From: Clostridiales bacterium
Lineage (GTDB): Bacteria > Bacillota > Clostridia > Saccharofermentanales > Saccharofermentanaceae
DNA: 55,370 bases
Direction: 5' to 3'
Assembly (NCBI GenBank): GCA_017961235.1
Contig: JAGCXQ010000020.1
Coordinates: 1 to 55,370, forward strand
Made by a program: the position numbers and the translations under genes. The notes beneath the pieces were generated by a model. The model had not been told where the DNA came from. It saw nothing but the letters and a program-made list of their open reading frames with translations, and did not search any database. How positions within the stretch are numbered: the stretch's first letter is position 1; every line of letters starts with the position of its first letter. Positions 37,074-45,724 of this stretch are shown in pieces.

Positions 37074-37904
37074 ATGGATCAACAAGCAAACAATTCAAAT
37101 CCCTCCGGGAAGTCCACCTCCGTTTTCTCAAAACTGGGGGTCATCGTTCTGCTCAGCTCCTGCTTTGTGCTCGGATCTCTCCTGGTCGTGACATTCGGCG
37201 TATCCTGCACAGCGCTCTACTACGCGATCAACAAACGTTATAAAGATCATTCCGAAACACCGGCCGCGGATTTTTTCCGTTCCTATCGTGAGAATCTCCT
37301 TCAGGGGATCATCCTGACTGTCTTTCTGATCTGCTATCTCGGCGGCGCCGGATTCTTCCTGTATTATTCTCTTTTCGGTCTGAATAAGACACCCCCGCCG
37401 GGCTGGTGCCTGCCGGTGGCCGTATTTCTTCTGATCCCGACATTTTTCGTAACTATGTTTACGTTCCCGTACCTGGCCAGATTCAAGAACACGGTAAAGG
37501 GAACTATCTTTCACTCGTTCACTTTCTCCATGATGTATCTGGGACACAATGTCACCATGTGGCTTCTCTTCCTGGCATCGGTCGCCCTGGTCATTCTTTT
37601 CCCTCCGTTTGTTCTCGTCGTTCCTTTCGCCTGCGGCTTTCTCTGCTGGAAGCTCTGTGAACCGGATTTCAACTATGCCCGTCTTCTGAAAGATAAGCGC
37701 GAAAATCCGGATAAGTATAAGACCGAGCAGCCGGAAGAAGAGGAAGAAGACGAGTACGAGGACGACGATGAGGATGAGTCCGAAGACGGCGAAGAAGATG
37801 AATCCGAAGAGTATGACGAAGATGACGAAGATTCGGATGAAGATTCGGATGAAGATCCGGATGAAGACGATAACGATGAAGAATATGAAGAAGATGAGGA
37901 ATGA
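37074..37904 (+). CDS. YesL-like (DUF624) membrane protein with long acidic tail
   Basis: A 276-residue protein. Residues 1-205 carry about five helices and match the YesL/DUF624 pattern: VTFGVSCTALYYAINK, then DFFRSYRENLLQGIILT. YesL proteins are found in polysaccharide-utilization loci, as here. Residues 220-276 are a tail about four fifths Asp and Glu, partly built from a repeated DSDE unit. Such a tail is not part of the normal family. I chose ATG 37074, with AGGAG about 11 bases upstream; a GTG at 37050 would precede that site. The role in uronate use is unknown. Confidence 0.78.
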   Translation: MDQQANNSNPSGKSTSVFSKLGVIVLLSSCFVLGSLLVVTFGVSCTALYYAINKRYKDHSETPAADFFRSYRENLLQGIILTVFLICYLGGAGFFLYYSLFGLNKTPPPGWCLPVAVFLLIPTFFVTMFTFPYLARFKNTVKGTIFHSFTFSMMYLGHNVTMWLLFLASVALVILFPPFVLVVPFACGFLCWKLCEPDFNYARLLKDKRENPDKYKTEQPEEEEEDEYEDDDEDESEDGEEDESEEYDEDDEDSDEDSDEDPDEDDNDEEYEEDEE

Positions 37905-37913
37905 GGTAAAAGT

Positions 37914-38333
37914 ATGAGATTTTTAGCTGCATTAGACGCTGCCGGAGCTGCTGTTGAGAATTCACCGTACGATAAGACTACCGCCCTGGTCTGCACGTGT
38001 GTGCTGATCGCTGCCGTAGTCGGTATTATCGTGTTTTTCTTCCTGGCCTTTAAGGGTGTCGCCCGGGAATATAAGAAGGATGAGGGCGCCCACCTGATCC
38101 CAAGAAATGTTCTTATCAAGGCCTCGATATTTCTGGTCATCGCATGTATCTGCCTTGGAGCCATCGAATTTATCAACAACTATAAGACCTACTATTTAGG
38201 AGAGTGTTCTCTCTCGGAACTGATCACTGCCTGCTTCGTTTCGACACTGTGGCACTGGGGCTGGATCGTTCTTATTCCGTGGCTTTTGAATATGTTCAGA
38301 AGATCGACTCTCCGCCGCACAAGAGACAATTAA
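37914..38333 (+). CDS. Small membrane protein of unknown function in the uxu operon
   Basis: I do not recognise this 139-residue protein. Three hydrophobic segments are visible (about residues 24-46, 66-86 and 100-125), separated by a basic loop (VAREYKKDEG) and ending in an Arg-rich tail. It begins nine bases after the YesL-like gene and is followed by uxuA after 27 bases, so it is almost certainly cotranscribed with both. Size and context are compatible with a transporter accessory or a regulatory membrane protein; nothing in the sequence decides. Confidence 0.75.
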   Translation: MRFLAALDAAGAAVENSPYDKTTALVCTCVLIAAVVGIIVFFFLAFKGVAREYKKDEGAHLIPRNVLIKASIFLVIACICLGAIEFINNYKTYYLGECSLSELITACFVSTLWHWGWIVLIPWLLNMFRRSTLRRTRDN

Positions 38334-38360
38334 TCCATTAAAGAAAAGAGGCATTTCATT

Positions 38361-39434
38361 ATGAAAATGGTTTTCCGCTGGTGGCCGCAAGGCGACGACA
38401 CAGTAACGCTTCAGCAGATCCGTCAGATCCCCGGTGTATCCGGAGTTGCAACGATGCTCCCGCATATTCCCGCCGGTCAGGTCTGGCCGAAGGAAGACAT
38501 CACGGCGCTTCGTGACGAGATCAATTCCGCCGGACTTGAGATGGAGGTCATCGAGAGCGTCAATATCCACGAGGATATTAAGAAGGGCCTTTCCACGAGA
38601 GACGAATATATCTCGAATTACATCACTACGATGAAGTACCTTTCCGAAGCCGGTGTAAAGTGCATCTGCTATAACTTCATGCCGGTCATGGACTGGTTCA
38701 GAAGTAACCTCGAGCTCCCTCTTCCGGACGGAAGCTTCGCCATGGCATATAACCATGACTACGCACAGTCTCTGGACCTGGAGAAGATCATCCATTCCAT
38801 GATGGATGGCTCCCGCGATATGACGCTTCCGGGATGGGAACCGGAAAGATTCCCGCAGATGGCGAAGGATATCGAGTTCTATAACAGCATCTCGGCCGAT
38901 GAATACTTCAAGAATATCGCTTACTTCCTTGACGCGGTCATGCCGTATGCCGAGGAATATGATATCGATTTCGGTGTGCACCCGGATGATCCGCCGTGGC
39001 CGCTTTTCGGTCTGAAGAAAGTCGTCTGCTCCGCAGAGTCGATCCGGAAGTACCTGTCCCTGAATAACAGTAAGAGAAACGGTCTTACACTCTGCACCGG
39101 TTCCCTCGGCGCAAATCCCGAGAACGATGTACCGTCGATGGCCGCTGAGTTTGCTTCGATGGGCAGGATCCCGTTCGTACATCTCCGTAATATCAAGCAC
39201 ACCACAGAGAAAGATTTCCACGAGAGTGCGCATCTTTCTTCCGAGGGTGATCTGGATATGTTCGCTATTATCTCCGAGCTCCAGAAAAACGGATTTGACG
39301 GATATATCCGTCCGGATCACGGACGTAAGATCTGGGATGAGACCTGCCGTCCGGGATATGGCCTTTATGACCGTGCACTGGGTGCTTCCTACCTCGAAGG
39401 ACTCTGGGAAGCTGTGAAGAAGAGCCGCGGATGA
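38361..39434 (+). CDS. uxuA: Mannonate dehydratase
   Basis: A 357-residue TIM-barrel dehydratase converting D-mannonate to 2-keto-3-deoxygluconate. The start MKMVFRWWPQGDDTVTLQQI and IPAGQVWPKEDI are hallmark UxuA sequence. CICYNFMPVMDW, FGVHPDDPP, FVHLRNIK and YIRPDHGRKIW contribute the metal and substrate residues (His and Asp in HPDDPP, Asp-His in RPDHG). It lies 33 bases before uxuB. Confidence 0.97.
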   Translation: MKMVFRWWPQGDDTVTLQQIRQIPGVSGVATMLPHIPAGQVWPKEDITALRDEINSAGLEMEVIESVNIHEDIKKGLSTRDEYISNYITTMKYLSEAGVKCICYNFMPVMDWFRSNLELPLPDGSFAMAYNHDYAQSLDLEKIIHSMMDGSRDMTLPGWEPERFPQMAKDIEFYNSISADEYFKNIAYFLDAVMPYAEEYDIDFGVHPDDPPWPLFGLKKVVCSAESIRKYLSLNNSKRNGLTLCTGSLGANPENDVPSMAAEFASMGRIPFVHLRNIKHTTEKDFHESAHLSSEGDLDMFAIISELQKNGFDGYIRPDHGRKIWDETCRPGYGLYDRALGASYLEGLWEAVKKSRG

Positions 39435-39467
39435 TCCCGCAGTAATACAAAGTTTAGGAGACACAAT

Positions 39468-41087
39468 ATGCAATCTCTTTCGATGACAAGAGCTGATCTA
39501 AAGAATACGGAAGAATGGGAGAAAAGGAATATCGTTCTTCCCCGTTTTGATATCGATACCGTTAAGTCCAATACGGCAAAAGCACCGACATGGCTGCATT
39601 TCGGCGCCGGCAATATCTTCCGCGGTTTTATCGCACGCCTCTCGCAGGATCTTCTGAACCAGGGTCTTTGCGATACCGGCATCATCGCCGCGGATACTTT
39701 TGACTATGAGATCATCGACCGGATCTACCGTCCATACGATGACCTGACACTGATGGTCGATCTTCGTCCGGACGGAAGTACGGGATATGAGATCATCGGA
39801 AGTGTAACAGAGTCCAGAAAAGCAGATCCGTCGGATCAGGAAGAACTGACCCGCCTCTATGAGATCGCTGCTTCTTCCTCCCTCCAGCTGATCAGCTTTA
39901 CGATCACGGAGAAAGGATATGCTCTCCGAAATCTTCACGGAGATCTTCTCCCGGTAGTAGTAAGCGACATGGAAAAGGGTCCCTCCGATGCGCATCACGC
40001 GATGAGTATCGTCTGTGCTCTTCTGTGGGAACGCTTCCAGAAGGGCGGCGCTCCTTTGGCGCTGGCCTCGATGGACAACTGCAGCCAGAACGGCAAGAAG
40101 CTCAAGAGCAGCATCATCGAGATCGCGGAAGCCTGGGAAAGCAAGGGCTTCGTCAGCAGTGCTTTTGTAGAATATATCAATGACAGTTCCCGTATCTCCT
40201 TCCCATGGAGCATGATCGATAAGATCACTCCGCGTCCGGATGCCTCCGTCGAGAAGATGATCCTGGATATGGGAATAACGGATATGAGTCCTTTTACCAC
40301 ATCAAAGGGCACCTTCATCGCACCGTTTGTAAATGCGGAAGTTCCCCAGTATCTCGTGATCGAGGATGCCTTCCCGAACGGCCGTCCGCCGCTGGAAAAA
40401 GCAGGCGTGTTCATGACTGACCGCGACACGGTAAATAAGGCCGAGCGAATGAAGGTCACCACCTGCCTGAATCCGCTTCACACTGCGCTGGCAGTCTTCG
40501 GCTGCGTGCTGGGTTATACGCGTATCTCCGAGGAGATGAAGGACCCGCAGCTGGTCTCCCTGATCACAAAGATCGGTTACACCGAGGGCCTTCCCGTAGT
40601 TACTGATCCGGTCATTCTGAATCCGCGTTCTTTCCTCGCGGAAGTAATCGAAGAGCGTCTTCCGAATCCATTTATTCCGGATGCCCCGCAGCGTATTGCT
40701 ACCGATACGAGCCTGAAAGTCCCGATCCGTTTCGGCGAGACGATCAAGTCCTACATTTCCGATCCTTCGCTGGATCCTTCCGACCTGACATATATTCCTC
40801 TGGCGATCGCCGGATGGCTGAGATATCTTCTCGGCGTAGATGATAAGGGAGAGCCGATCGAGCTCAGCTCGGATCCGCTTCTGCCTTCCCTTCAGGCGCA
40901 GCTCTCCTCTGTGAAGTTCGGCGATCCGGAAAGTGTCTCCGGAAATCTGGATGAACTTCTCTCCAATACATCCGTATTCGGATCTGATCTTGTTGCATGC
41001 GGCCTTTCCAAAAAGATCGAAAAGTATCTCTCTGAAATGATCCAGGGACCGGGTGCAGTAAGAGAAACATTAGTAAGGAGACTGTGA
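39468..41087 (+). CDS. uxuB: D-mannonate oxidoreductase (fructuronate reductase)
   Basis: A 539-residue member of the long-chain mannitol dehydrogenase family, reducing D-fructuronate to D-mannonate with NADH. The nucleotide-binding site is WLHFGAGNIFRGF (about residues 42-54). The substrate region includes ALASMDNCSQNGKKL (with the Asp-Asn pair), and the catalytic Lys/His region appears as MKVTTCLNPLHTAL. Order uxuA-uxuB-regulator is typical of Firmicutes uronate operons. A TTAGGAG ribosome site precedes the ATG, and the stop codon overlaps a GTG of the next gene. Confidence 0.94.
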   Translation: MQSLSMTRADLKNTEEWEKRNIVLPRFDIDTVKSNTAKAPTWLHFGAGNIFRGFIARLSQDLLNQGLCDTGIIAADTFDYEIIDRIYRPYDDLTLMVDLRPDGSTGYEIIGSVTESRKADPSDQEELTRLYEIAASSSLQLISFTITEKGYALRNLHGDLLPVVVSDMEKGPSDAHHAMSIVCALLWERFQKGGAPLALASMDNCSQNGKKLKSSIIEIAEAWESKGFVSSAFVEYINDSSRISFPWSMIDKITPRPDASVEKMILDMGITDMSPFTTSKGTFIAPFVNAEVPQYLVIEDAFPNGRPPLEKAGVFMTDRDTVNKAERMKVTTCLNPLHTALAVFGCVLGYTRISEEMKDPQLVSLITKIGYTEGLPVVTDPVILNPRSFLAEVIEERLPNPFIPDAPQRIATDTSLKVPIRFGETIKSYISDPSLDPSDLTYIPLAIAGWLRYLLGVDDKGEPIELSSDPLLPSLQAQLSSVKFGDPESVSGNLDELLSNTSVFGSDLVACGLSKKIEKYLSEMIQGPGAVRETLVRRL

Positions 41088-41089
41088 TC

Positions 41090-41773
41090 ATGAATGTTCC
41101 GGCAAAGCTTCCAGGCGAAACAAACCGCGAATATGCTTTTCGCACCATATCCGATAATATTATCAGCCTGAATATCGAGCCGGGCAGTATGATCGGAGAG
41201 CAGGAGATCGCCAATGAACTCGGTCTCTCGAGAACGCCTGTGCACGAGGCTTTTCTGGAACTCTCGAAATCGAAGATCCTGAATATCCTTCCGCAGAAGG
41301 GATGTCTTGTTTCCATGATCGACTCCGACTTGATCCGTGAGTCGAGGTTCCTCCGTATCACCGTCGAGACCGCACTGGTCGAGGACGCATGTGAACTGGC
41401 TAAGGAATCCGATCTCAAAGAACTGGAAGACAACCTGGCACTTCAGGAGTTCTATCTTTCCAAAGACGTAGATAAGATCCTTGCGCTCGATAACGAATTC
41501 CATAGAACGATCTACCGCATCTGTAATGCCATGCAGTGCTACTACATGGTCAGCCTGATGAGCATCCACTTCGACCGCGTCAGAAGCCTGAGCCTTCACT
41601 CCGTCAAAGATCTGACGATCGTATCCGATCACAGAGCGATCTTCGATGCGATAAAGAAGAAGAACCCGAAGGCGGCGCGTGCTGCCTTCCAGAAGCATAT
41701 GGCACGCTTCGATCTGGACTGGAATATCATTACTCAGGAATATAAGCAGTACATCATCGACAGCAGCAAATGA
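41090..41773 (+). CDS. GntR-family (FCD) transcriptional regulator, UxuR/ExuR-like
   Basis: A 227-residue regulator. The N-terminal winged helix (about residues 8-75) contains IANELGLSRTPVHEAFLEL, the usual GntR recognition helix. The C-terminal helical FCD domain carries candidate metal or effector ligands in DNEFHRTIY and SDHRAIFDAI. I use ATG 41090, nine bases after AAGGAG; a GTG at 41084 overlaps the uxuB stop. The position at the end of uxuA-uxuB suggests it senses a uronate intermediate and controls the operon. The stop overlaps the start of the next gene (ATGA). Confidence 0.9.
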   Translation: MNVPAKLPGETNREYAFRTISDNIISLNIEPGSMIGEQEIANELGLSRTPVHEAFLELSKSKILNILPQKGCLVSMIDSDLIRESRFLRITVETALVEDACELAKESDLKELEDNLALQEFYLSKDVDKILALDNEFHRTIYRICNAMQCYYMVSLMSIHFDRVRSLSLHSVKDLTIVSDHRAIFDAIKKKNPKAARAAFQKHMARFDLDWNIITQEYKQYIIDSSK

Positions 41774-42882
41774 ATCAGCCGGAAGAAAGAAAAGAAGATC
41801 TATGGGGGTATCTGGCATCCGCCGGAAGACCTGTCGTCTTATATGGCACGGGAAACGGTGCCGACAAGATCCTGGACCAGCTGAACCTCCGTCATATTCC
41901 CGTCTCCGGTGTATTTGCCAGCAGTGGCTTTGTACGTGACCGCTCATTTCGGGGCTTCCCTGTCGAGACCTATGAAGCGCTGAAAGCATGCTTCCCGGAC
42001 ATGATCGTTCTTATCTGTTTCGGCACTTCTCTTCCCGATGTTCTCGGAAATATCGACCGCATTGCCAAAGAATGTGAGACCTATGCCCCGGATGTCCCGG
42101 TGTACGGAGATCATCTCTTTGATGCCGCTTTTTATGCGGCGCACCGTGAGGAATTCTCTTCTGTCCGCAGCTATCTCGAAGATGATCTTTCAAGAGATAC
42201 TTTTGACCGTGTGATCTCCTATAAATTGACAGGCAACTATGTTTTATTACGCCCATGCGAGAGGCCTTCCGAGGAATTAAAAGATCTTCTTTCGCCGCCG
42301 GAAGGCTCCAGATATATAGACCTCGGTGCATATAATGGAGATACGGTGCTTTTTTATTCAGAATTATACCCGCAGATCCGGAGTATTCTTGCCGTCGAAC
42401 CGGACAGAAGAAACTTCCGTAAGCTGACGGAGACCGCCCGATCGAATTTCCCCTCCGATGTTTCCCATCCTTCTCAAGGATCCTTCGGAAAAGCATCGGT
42501 TTCCTGCATCCGTGCCCTCGTTTCTGACCGCGATGGGACGGCTTTTGTCCCTCGAAACAGAGGTCGGGGAGTCCACGAGACCGGTTCTTCCGAAAAGGGC
42601 GAAGAGCTTACAGCTATCTCACTTGTAACGCTGTTACAGGACCAGAAAGCCGACCTGATCAAGATGGATGTGGAAGGAAATGAAAGAAAAGCCATCGAGG
42701 GCGGCCGGGAGATCCTCCTGCGGGATAAGCCGGACCTCATCGTGTCCTGTTATCACAGAAGCGAAGACCTGTTTTCACTTCCTCTTCTCATTAGGGAGAT
42801 CGTCCCGGAGTATAAGGTATATATGCGTCATCATCCGCATCTTCTCTGCTGGGAAACGGAGTTTATCTTCACCTGCCGCTAA
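41770..42882 (+). CDS. FkbM-family methyltransferase with N-terminal Rossmann-like domain
   Basis: A 370-residue protein. The first part (about residues 20-110) has VVLYGTGNGADKIL and MIVLICFGTSLPDV, a nucleotide or cofactor-binding Rossmann pattern often found in sugar-modifying proteins. The second part (about 175-365) is an FkbM methyltransferase: YIDLGAYNGDTVLFY (SAM loop), LAVEPDRRNF, and LIKMDVEGNERKAIEGG. FkbM enzymes O-methylate sugars or polyketides. The ATG overlaps the regulator stop (ATGA), so it is translationally coupled to the uxu operon. The acceptor is unknown. Confidence 0.85.
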   Translation: MNQPEERKEDLWGYLASAGRPVVLYGTGNGADKILDQLNLRHIPVSGVFASSGFVRDRSFRGFPVETYEALKACFPDMIVLICFGTSLPDVLGNIDRIAKECETYAPDVPVYGDHLFDAAFYAAHREEFSSVRSYLEDDLSRDTFDRVISYKLTGNYVLLRPCERPSEELKDLLSPPEGSRYIDLGAYNGDTVLFYSELYPQIRSILAVEPDRRNFRKLTETARSNFPSDVSHPSQGSFGKASVSCIRALVSDRDGTAFVPRNRGRGVHETGSSEKGEELTAISLVTLLQDQKADLIKMDVEGNERKAIEGGREILLRDKPDLIVSCYHRSEDLFSLPLLIREIVPEYKVYMRHHPHLLCWETEFIFTCR

Positions 42883-42915
42883 AATATTCTTGTTATTTTG
42901 CCGCTTGTGCTCTGT

Positions 42916-42954
42916 TTTACCGACCTATTTCCATGTAAAATATAATCAGGTCGG
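42916..42954 (+). promoter_or_regulatory. Promoter with overlapping inverted repeat upstream of the zinc-ribbon module
   Basis: TTTACC (42916-42921), a 19-base spacer and a perfect TATAAT (42941-42946). The arms CCGACCT (42920-42926) and AGGTCGG (42948-42954) bracket the -10 box, so a repressor bound there would block transcription. Confidence 0.55.
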
Positions 42955-42998
42955 GTCTATCCCTTAGTCTGGTAGGTCCGGGAAATGGGAGAATAAAT

Positions 42999-44240
42999 AT
43001 GGCTAAAAACTGTCCGGGGTGTGGTGCCCCGCTTGAGTACGATCCGGGATTTGATGCCCTGGTCTGCGGATCCTGCGGTAATATCGTCGATCCTCAGTCC
43101 CTTCCGGATGCACAGGATTTCTATCTCAATTACGATTCCGATGAGCCTGTCGATCTTGAAGATACCCTCGAAGAAGAAGAATTAAGTGGCGAGACATATG
43201 ACTGCCACATCTACACCTGCAGCCAGTGCGGCGGCGAAGTTATCGTATCCGGAACCGAAGCCTCCACGAAGTGCATCTACTGCGGTTCCACGGCGGTAGT
43301 TTTTAACCGCATTGCCAAAGAGCAGCGTCCGGATTATATCGTGCCCTTCAAGATCACGAAGGAGGAAGCTCTGACCAACGTGAAGAGGAAGCTTATTGCA
43401 GGTCTCTTCGTCCCGAAATACTTTAAGAAAGCCGAGCCCACTGTCGTCCGAGGCATCTATGTTCCTTATTTCCTCTACCAGGGCTGGTATAAAGATACAC
43501 AGCGTTTCCAGGTCGGTGATAATGCAAAGATCTATGACGGTGAATGTGAATTTGTCGATCTGCCGGTCGAAGCCTGCCGGGCACTCGCCGATCAGACTTC
43601 CGCCCAGCTGGATCCTTTCCACCTGAACGAGAAGGTCCCGTTCGAGTCCTCGTACCTCATGGGTTTTTACTCGAATATTCAGGATCTTGATCTGAAACAT
43701 GCCAAAGGACAGGCACAGATACGGGCCCGTGCGATCTTTGACAAAGCAATGCTGGATCAGATCCGGAACATGAAAAGTTCCAACCGGGTAACATCCGTCC
43801 CTACTTCTGAATTAGCATTTTCATCTTATGCACTGCTTCCGGTCTGGTTTATCTCGTTTGAAAAGAACGGTACTCCATATACGTTCCTCGTTAACGGGCA
43901 GACTGGAAAAGTCGTCGGCACTGTTCCGTGGAACCGTGCACTGGCCGCAATTATGGTCGGCGGATTCTTCCTGGCAATGGCCGCTCTTACGACTTTTATC
44001 TTTATTCAGTCCGGTCTTCTTCCGGCTGTACACGATTTTTTCCTTGGACGTTCTTCTCGAGTGATGAACAGATACGGAGACAATAGTGAGGCTATGGCAA
44101 GTATCGGATTATTATCCGCCGCTGGCGGTCTCTTCGGTTATGGTGTCGCCAAATTCAAGAAAGTCGTAAGAAATCTGAATCTGTCCAGATCCGTAGTTAC
44201 ATTTATTTTCTCGAAAAAGAGACAGGGGGATGTCAAATGA
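42999..44240 (+). CDS. Double zinc-ribbon membrane protein, paralog A
   Basis: A 413-residue protein of a zinc-ribbon family whose function I cannot name. Two ribbons are visible: Cys5-Cys8 with Cys23-Cys26, and Cys74-Cys77 with Cys92-Cys95, separated by an acidic stretch. A long middle domain includes SSYLMGFYSNIQD and YTFLVNGQTGKVVGTVPW. Two hydrophobic helices follow (about residues 309-340 and 370-390), then a basic C-terminus. The next paralog at 44480 shares all these landmarks. GGGAGAA precedes the ATG, and the stop overlaps the start of a small membrane protein (ATGA). Confidence 0.85.
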   Translation: MAKNCPGCGAPLEYDPGFDALVCGSCGNIVDPQSLPDAQDFYLNYDSDEPVDLEDTLEEEELSGETYDCHIYTCSQCGGEVIVSGTEASTKCIYCGSTAVVFNRIAKEQRPDYIVPFKITKEEALTNVKRKLIAGLFVPKYFKKAEPTVVRGIYVPYFLYQGWYKDTQRFQVGDNAKIYDGECEFVDLPVEACRALADQTSAQLDPFHLNEKVPFESSYLMGFYSNIQDLDLKHAKGQAQIRARAIFDKAMLDQIRNMKSSNRVTSVPTSELAFSSYALLPVWFISFEKNGTPYTFLVNGQTGKVVGTVPWNRALAAIMVGGFFLAMAALTTFIFIQSGLLPAVHDFFLGRSSRVMNRYGDNSEAMASIGLLSAAGGLFGYGVAKFKKVVRNLNLSRSVVTFIFSKKRQGDVK

Positions 44241-44410
44241 TACTCATCGTTGTTGGTTATGCTGCTGCTATTATCGCTTGTGCCGGTCTGGCATTGCTCT
44301 TCGTCGCCAATATCCTCCGGATGTCCAACAGCTACGGCTCCGAGAGCGAGGATCATTCATGCATGAAAAGATTCAAATGTATGGATGTAGATCAGCGGCC
44401 GCGTCTGTAA
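44237..44410 (+). CDS. Small membrane protein, partner of zinc-ribbon paralog A
   Basis: A 57-residue protein. The ATG overlaps the stop of the zinc-ribbon gene (ATGA), which strongly supports translation. One transmembrane helix (about residues 2-27) is followed by a polar tail with NSYGSESEDH and CMKRFKCMDVDQR. The tail resembles that of the equivalent protein after the second zinc-ribbon gene (CMKHFRYEDVTKR). Function unknown. Its stop codon shares its last base with an AGTGCTTTT nonamer. Confidence 0.8.
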   Translation: MILIVVGYAAAIIACAGLALLFVANILRMSNSYGSESEDHSCMKRFKCMDVDQRPRL

Positions 44411-44479
44411 GTGCTTTTCCGAAAGATACATAAAAAGTGCTATAGTATTTCCTAGAGATAACTATTAGGGGGAAAGGAA

Positions 44480-45724
44480 ATGGCAAAGAGTTGTCCGGGC
44501 TGTGGAGCTCCGATGGAATATGATCCGGGATTTGATTCTCTGGTCTGCACTTCGTGCGGAAATATCATCGACCCGAAGACACTGCCGGACGCCGATAGTT
44601 TTTACTACGAGAACGATGACGCGGATGAGAAACCTACCGATATCGCGGATACCCTCTCCGAGTTTGAAGAACTGACCGGCGAGATGTATGACCGTAATGT
44701 GTACAAGTGCAGCCAGTGTGGCGGCGAGGTCCTTGTGTCCGGTACGGAGATCTCCACAAGATGTATCTACTGCGGATCGACATCCGTCGTATTCTCCAGG
44801 ATCTCGAAGGAGAACCGGCCGGATAAGATCGTGCCTTTCTCCATCACGAAAGAAGAAGCCATCGAGACCGTAAAGAAAAACATCCTTTCCGGCGCATTCA
44901 TGCCGAGAGGATTTAAGAAGATCGATCCGGAGCTTGTACGCGGCATCTATATCCCGTATTTTACCTATGACGGCGTGATCTCCGACACGCAGCAGCACGT
45001 CATCGGAGTTACGGAGAAGTCCTATGTGTTCGACGGAAGCGCCGAGTTCGAGAATCTCCTGGTCGAGTGCTGTACTGCCCTCGATGACCGTTCCACGGCA
45101 CTGCTCGAACCATATAATGTAAAAGCCGCCGTTGACTTTGACACATCGTATCTCATGGGTTTTTACTCGAATATTCAGGATGTTACTCCGAGAAAAGCAC
45201 AGGGCACCGCCGAACTGAAAGCAAAGACGATCTTCAATTCCCAGATGCGTATGCTTTCGAAAAACAGCACGGCAAGAGCTGTATCTTCGCATCCGAAGCT
45301 GGAACTGGAGCGCACGGGATATATTCTCCTTCCCGCCTGGTTCGTCACGATCAGCACAAAGGATGCACCTTATACATTCCTTGTAAACGGTCAGTCAGGC
45401 CGCTGCACCGGTACCGCCCCCTGGAGTAAGGTTAAGGTCTTTGGAACGATTGCGGCAGCTACAGCCGTACTATGGACGCTGCTCTTTACATTGCTTACGA
45501 AGGTCGCATTTCCACATATCAATAGAATCACGGATATAGAGAAAGCGGATTATATCATAATAGGGGGCGGACCTCAGATCGTAGCGGGAATCATTGCTGT
45601 CGTGGCCGGCATTATTCTGACTATTGCAATCAGGAAACTTCTGCGTCTGTTCCGGAAGCTGAAGCGCACCGGTTCCGTAACGACGCTCATTTTCGCAAAG
45701 AGACGACAGGGAGGTGTCAAATGA
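44480..45724 (+). CDS. Double zinc-ribbon membrane protein, paralog B
   Basis: A 414-residue paralog of the upstream protein. Zinc ligands are Cys5-Cys8, Cys23-Cys26, Cys77-Cys80 and Cys95-Cys98. Identical or nearly identical landmarks include CPGCGAPMEYDPGFDSLVC, CSQCGGEVLVSGTE, SSYLMGFYSNIQD (here TSYLMGFYSNIQD) and YTFLVNGQSG. Two hydrophobic helices lie at about 315-340 and 355-385. A GGGGGAAAGG site precedes the ATG. As in copy A, the stop overlaps the start of a small membrane protein. The copies are clearly divergent, so the duplication is not recent. Confidence 0.85.
   Translation: MAKSCPGCGAPMEYDPGFDSLVCTSCGNIIDPKTLPDADSFYYENDDADEKPTDIADTLSEFEELTGEMYDRNVYKCSQCGGEVLVSGTEISTRCIYCGSTSVVFSRISKENRPDKIVPFSITKEEAIETVKKNILSGAFMPRGFKKIDPELVRGIYIPYFTYDGVISDTQQHVIGVTEKSYVFDGSAEFENLLVECCTALDDRSTALLEPYNVKAAVDFDTSYLMGFYSNIQDVTPRKAQGTAELKAKTIFNSQMRMLSKNSTARAVSSHPKLELERTGYILLPAWFVTISTKDAPYTFLVNGQSGRCTGTAPWSKVKVFGTIAAATAVLWTLLFTLLTKVAFPHINRITDIEKADYIIIGGGPQIVAGIIAVVAGIILTIAIRKLLRLFRKLKRTGSVTTLIFAKRRQGGVK

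Noticed and set aside
38196..39473. A 425-codon open frame on the minus strand
   Set aside because: Antisense to uxuA; no ribosome site or family match.
40892..41989. A 365-codon open frame on the minus strand
   Set aside because: Antisense to the ends of uxuB and the GntR regulator; the sequence is low-complexity charged residues.
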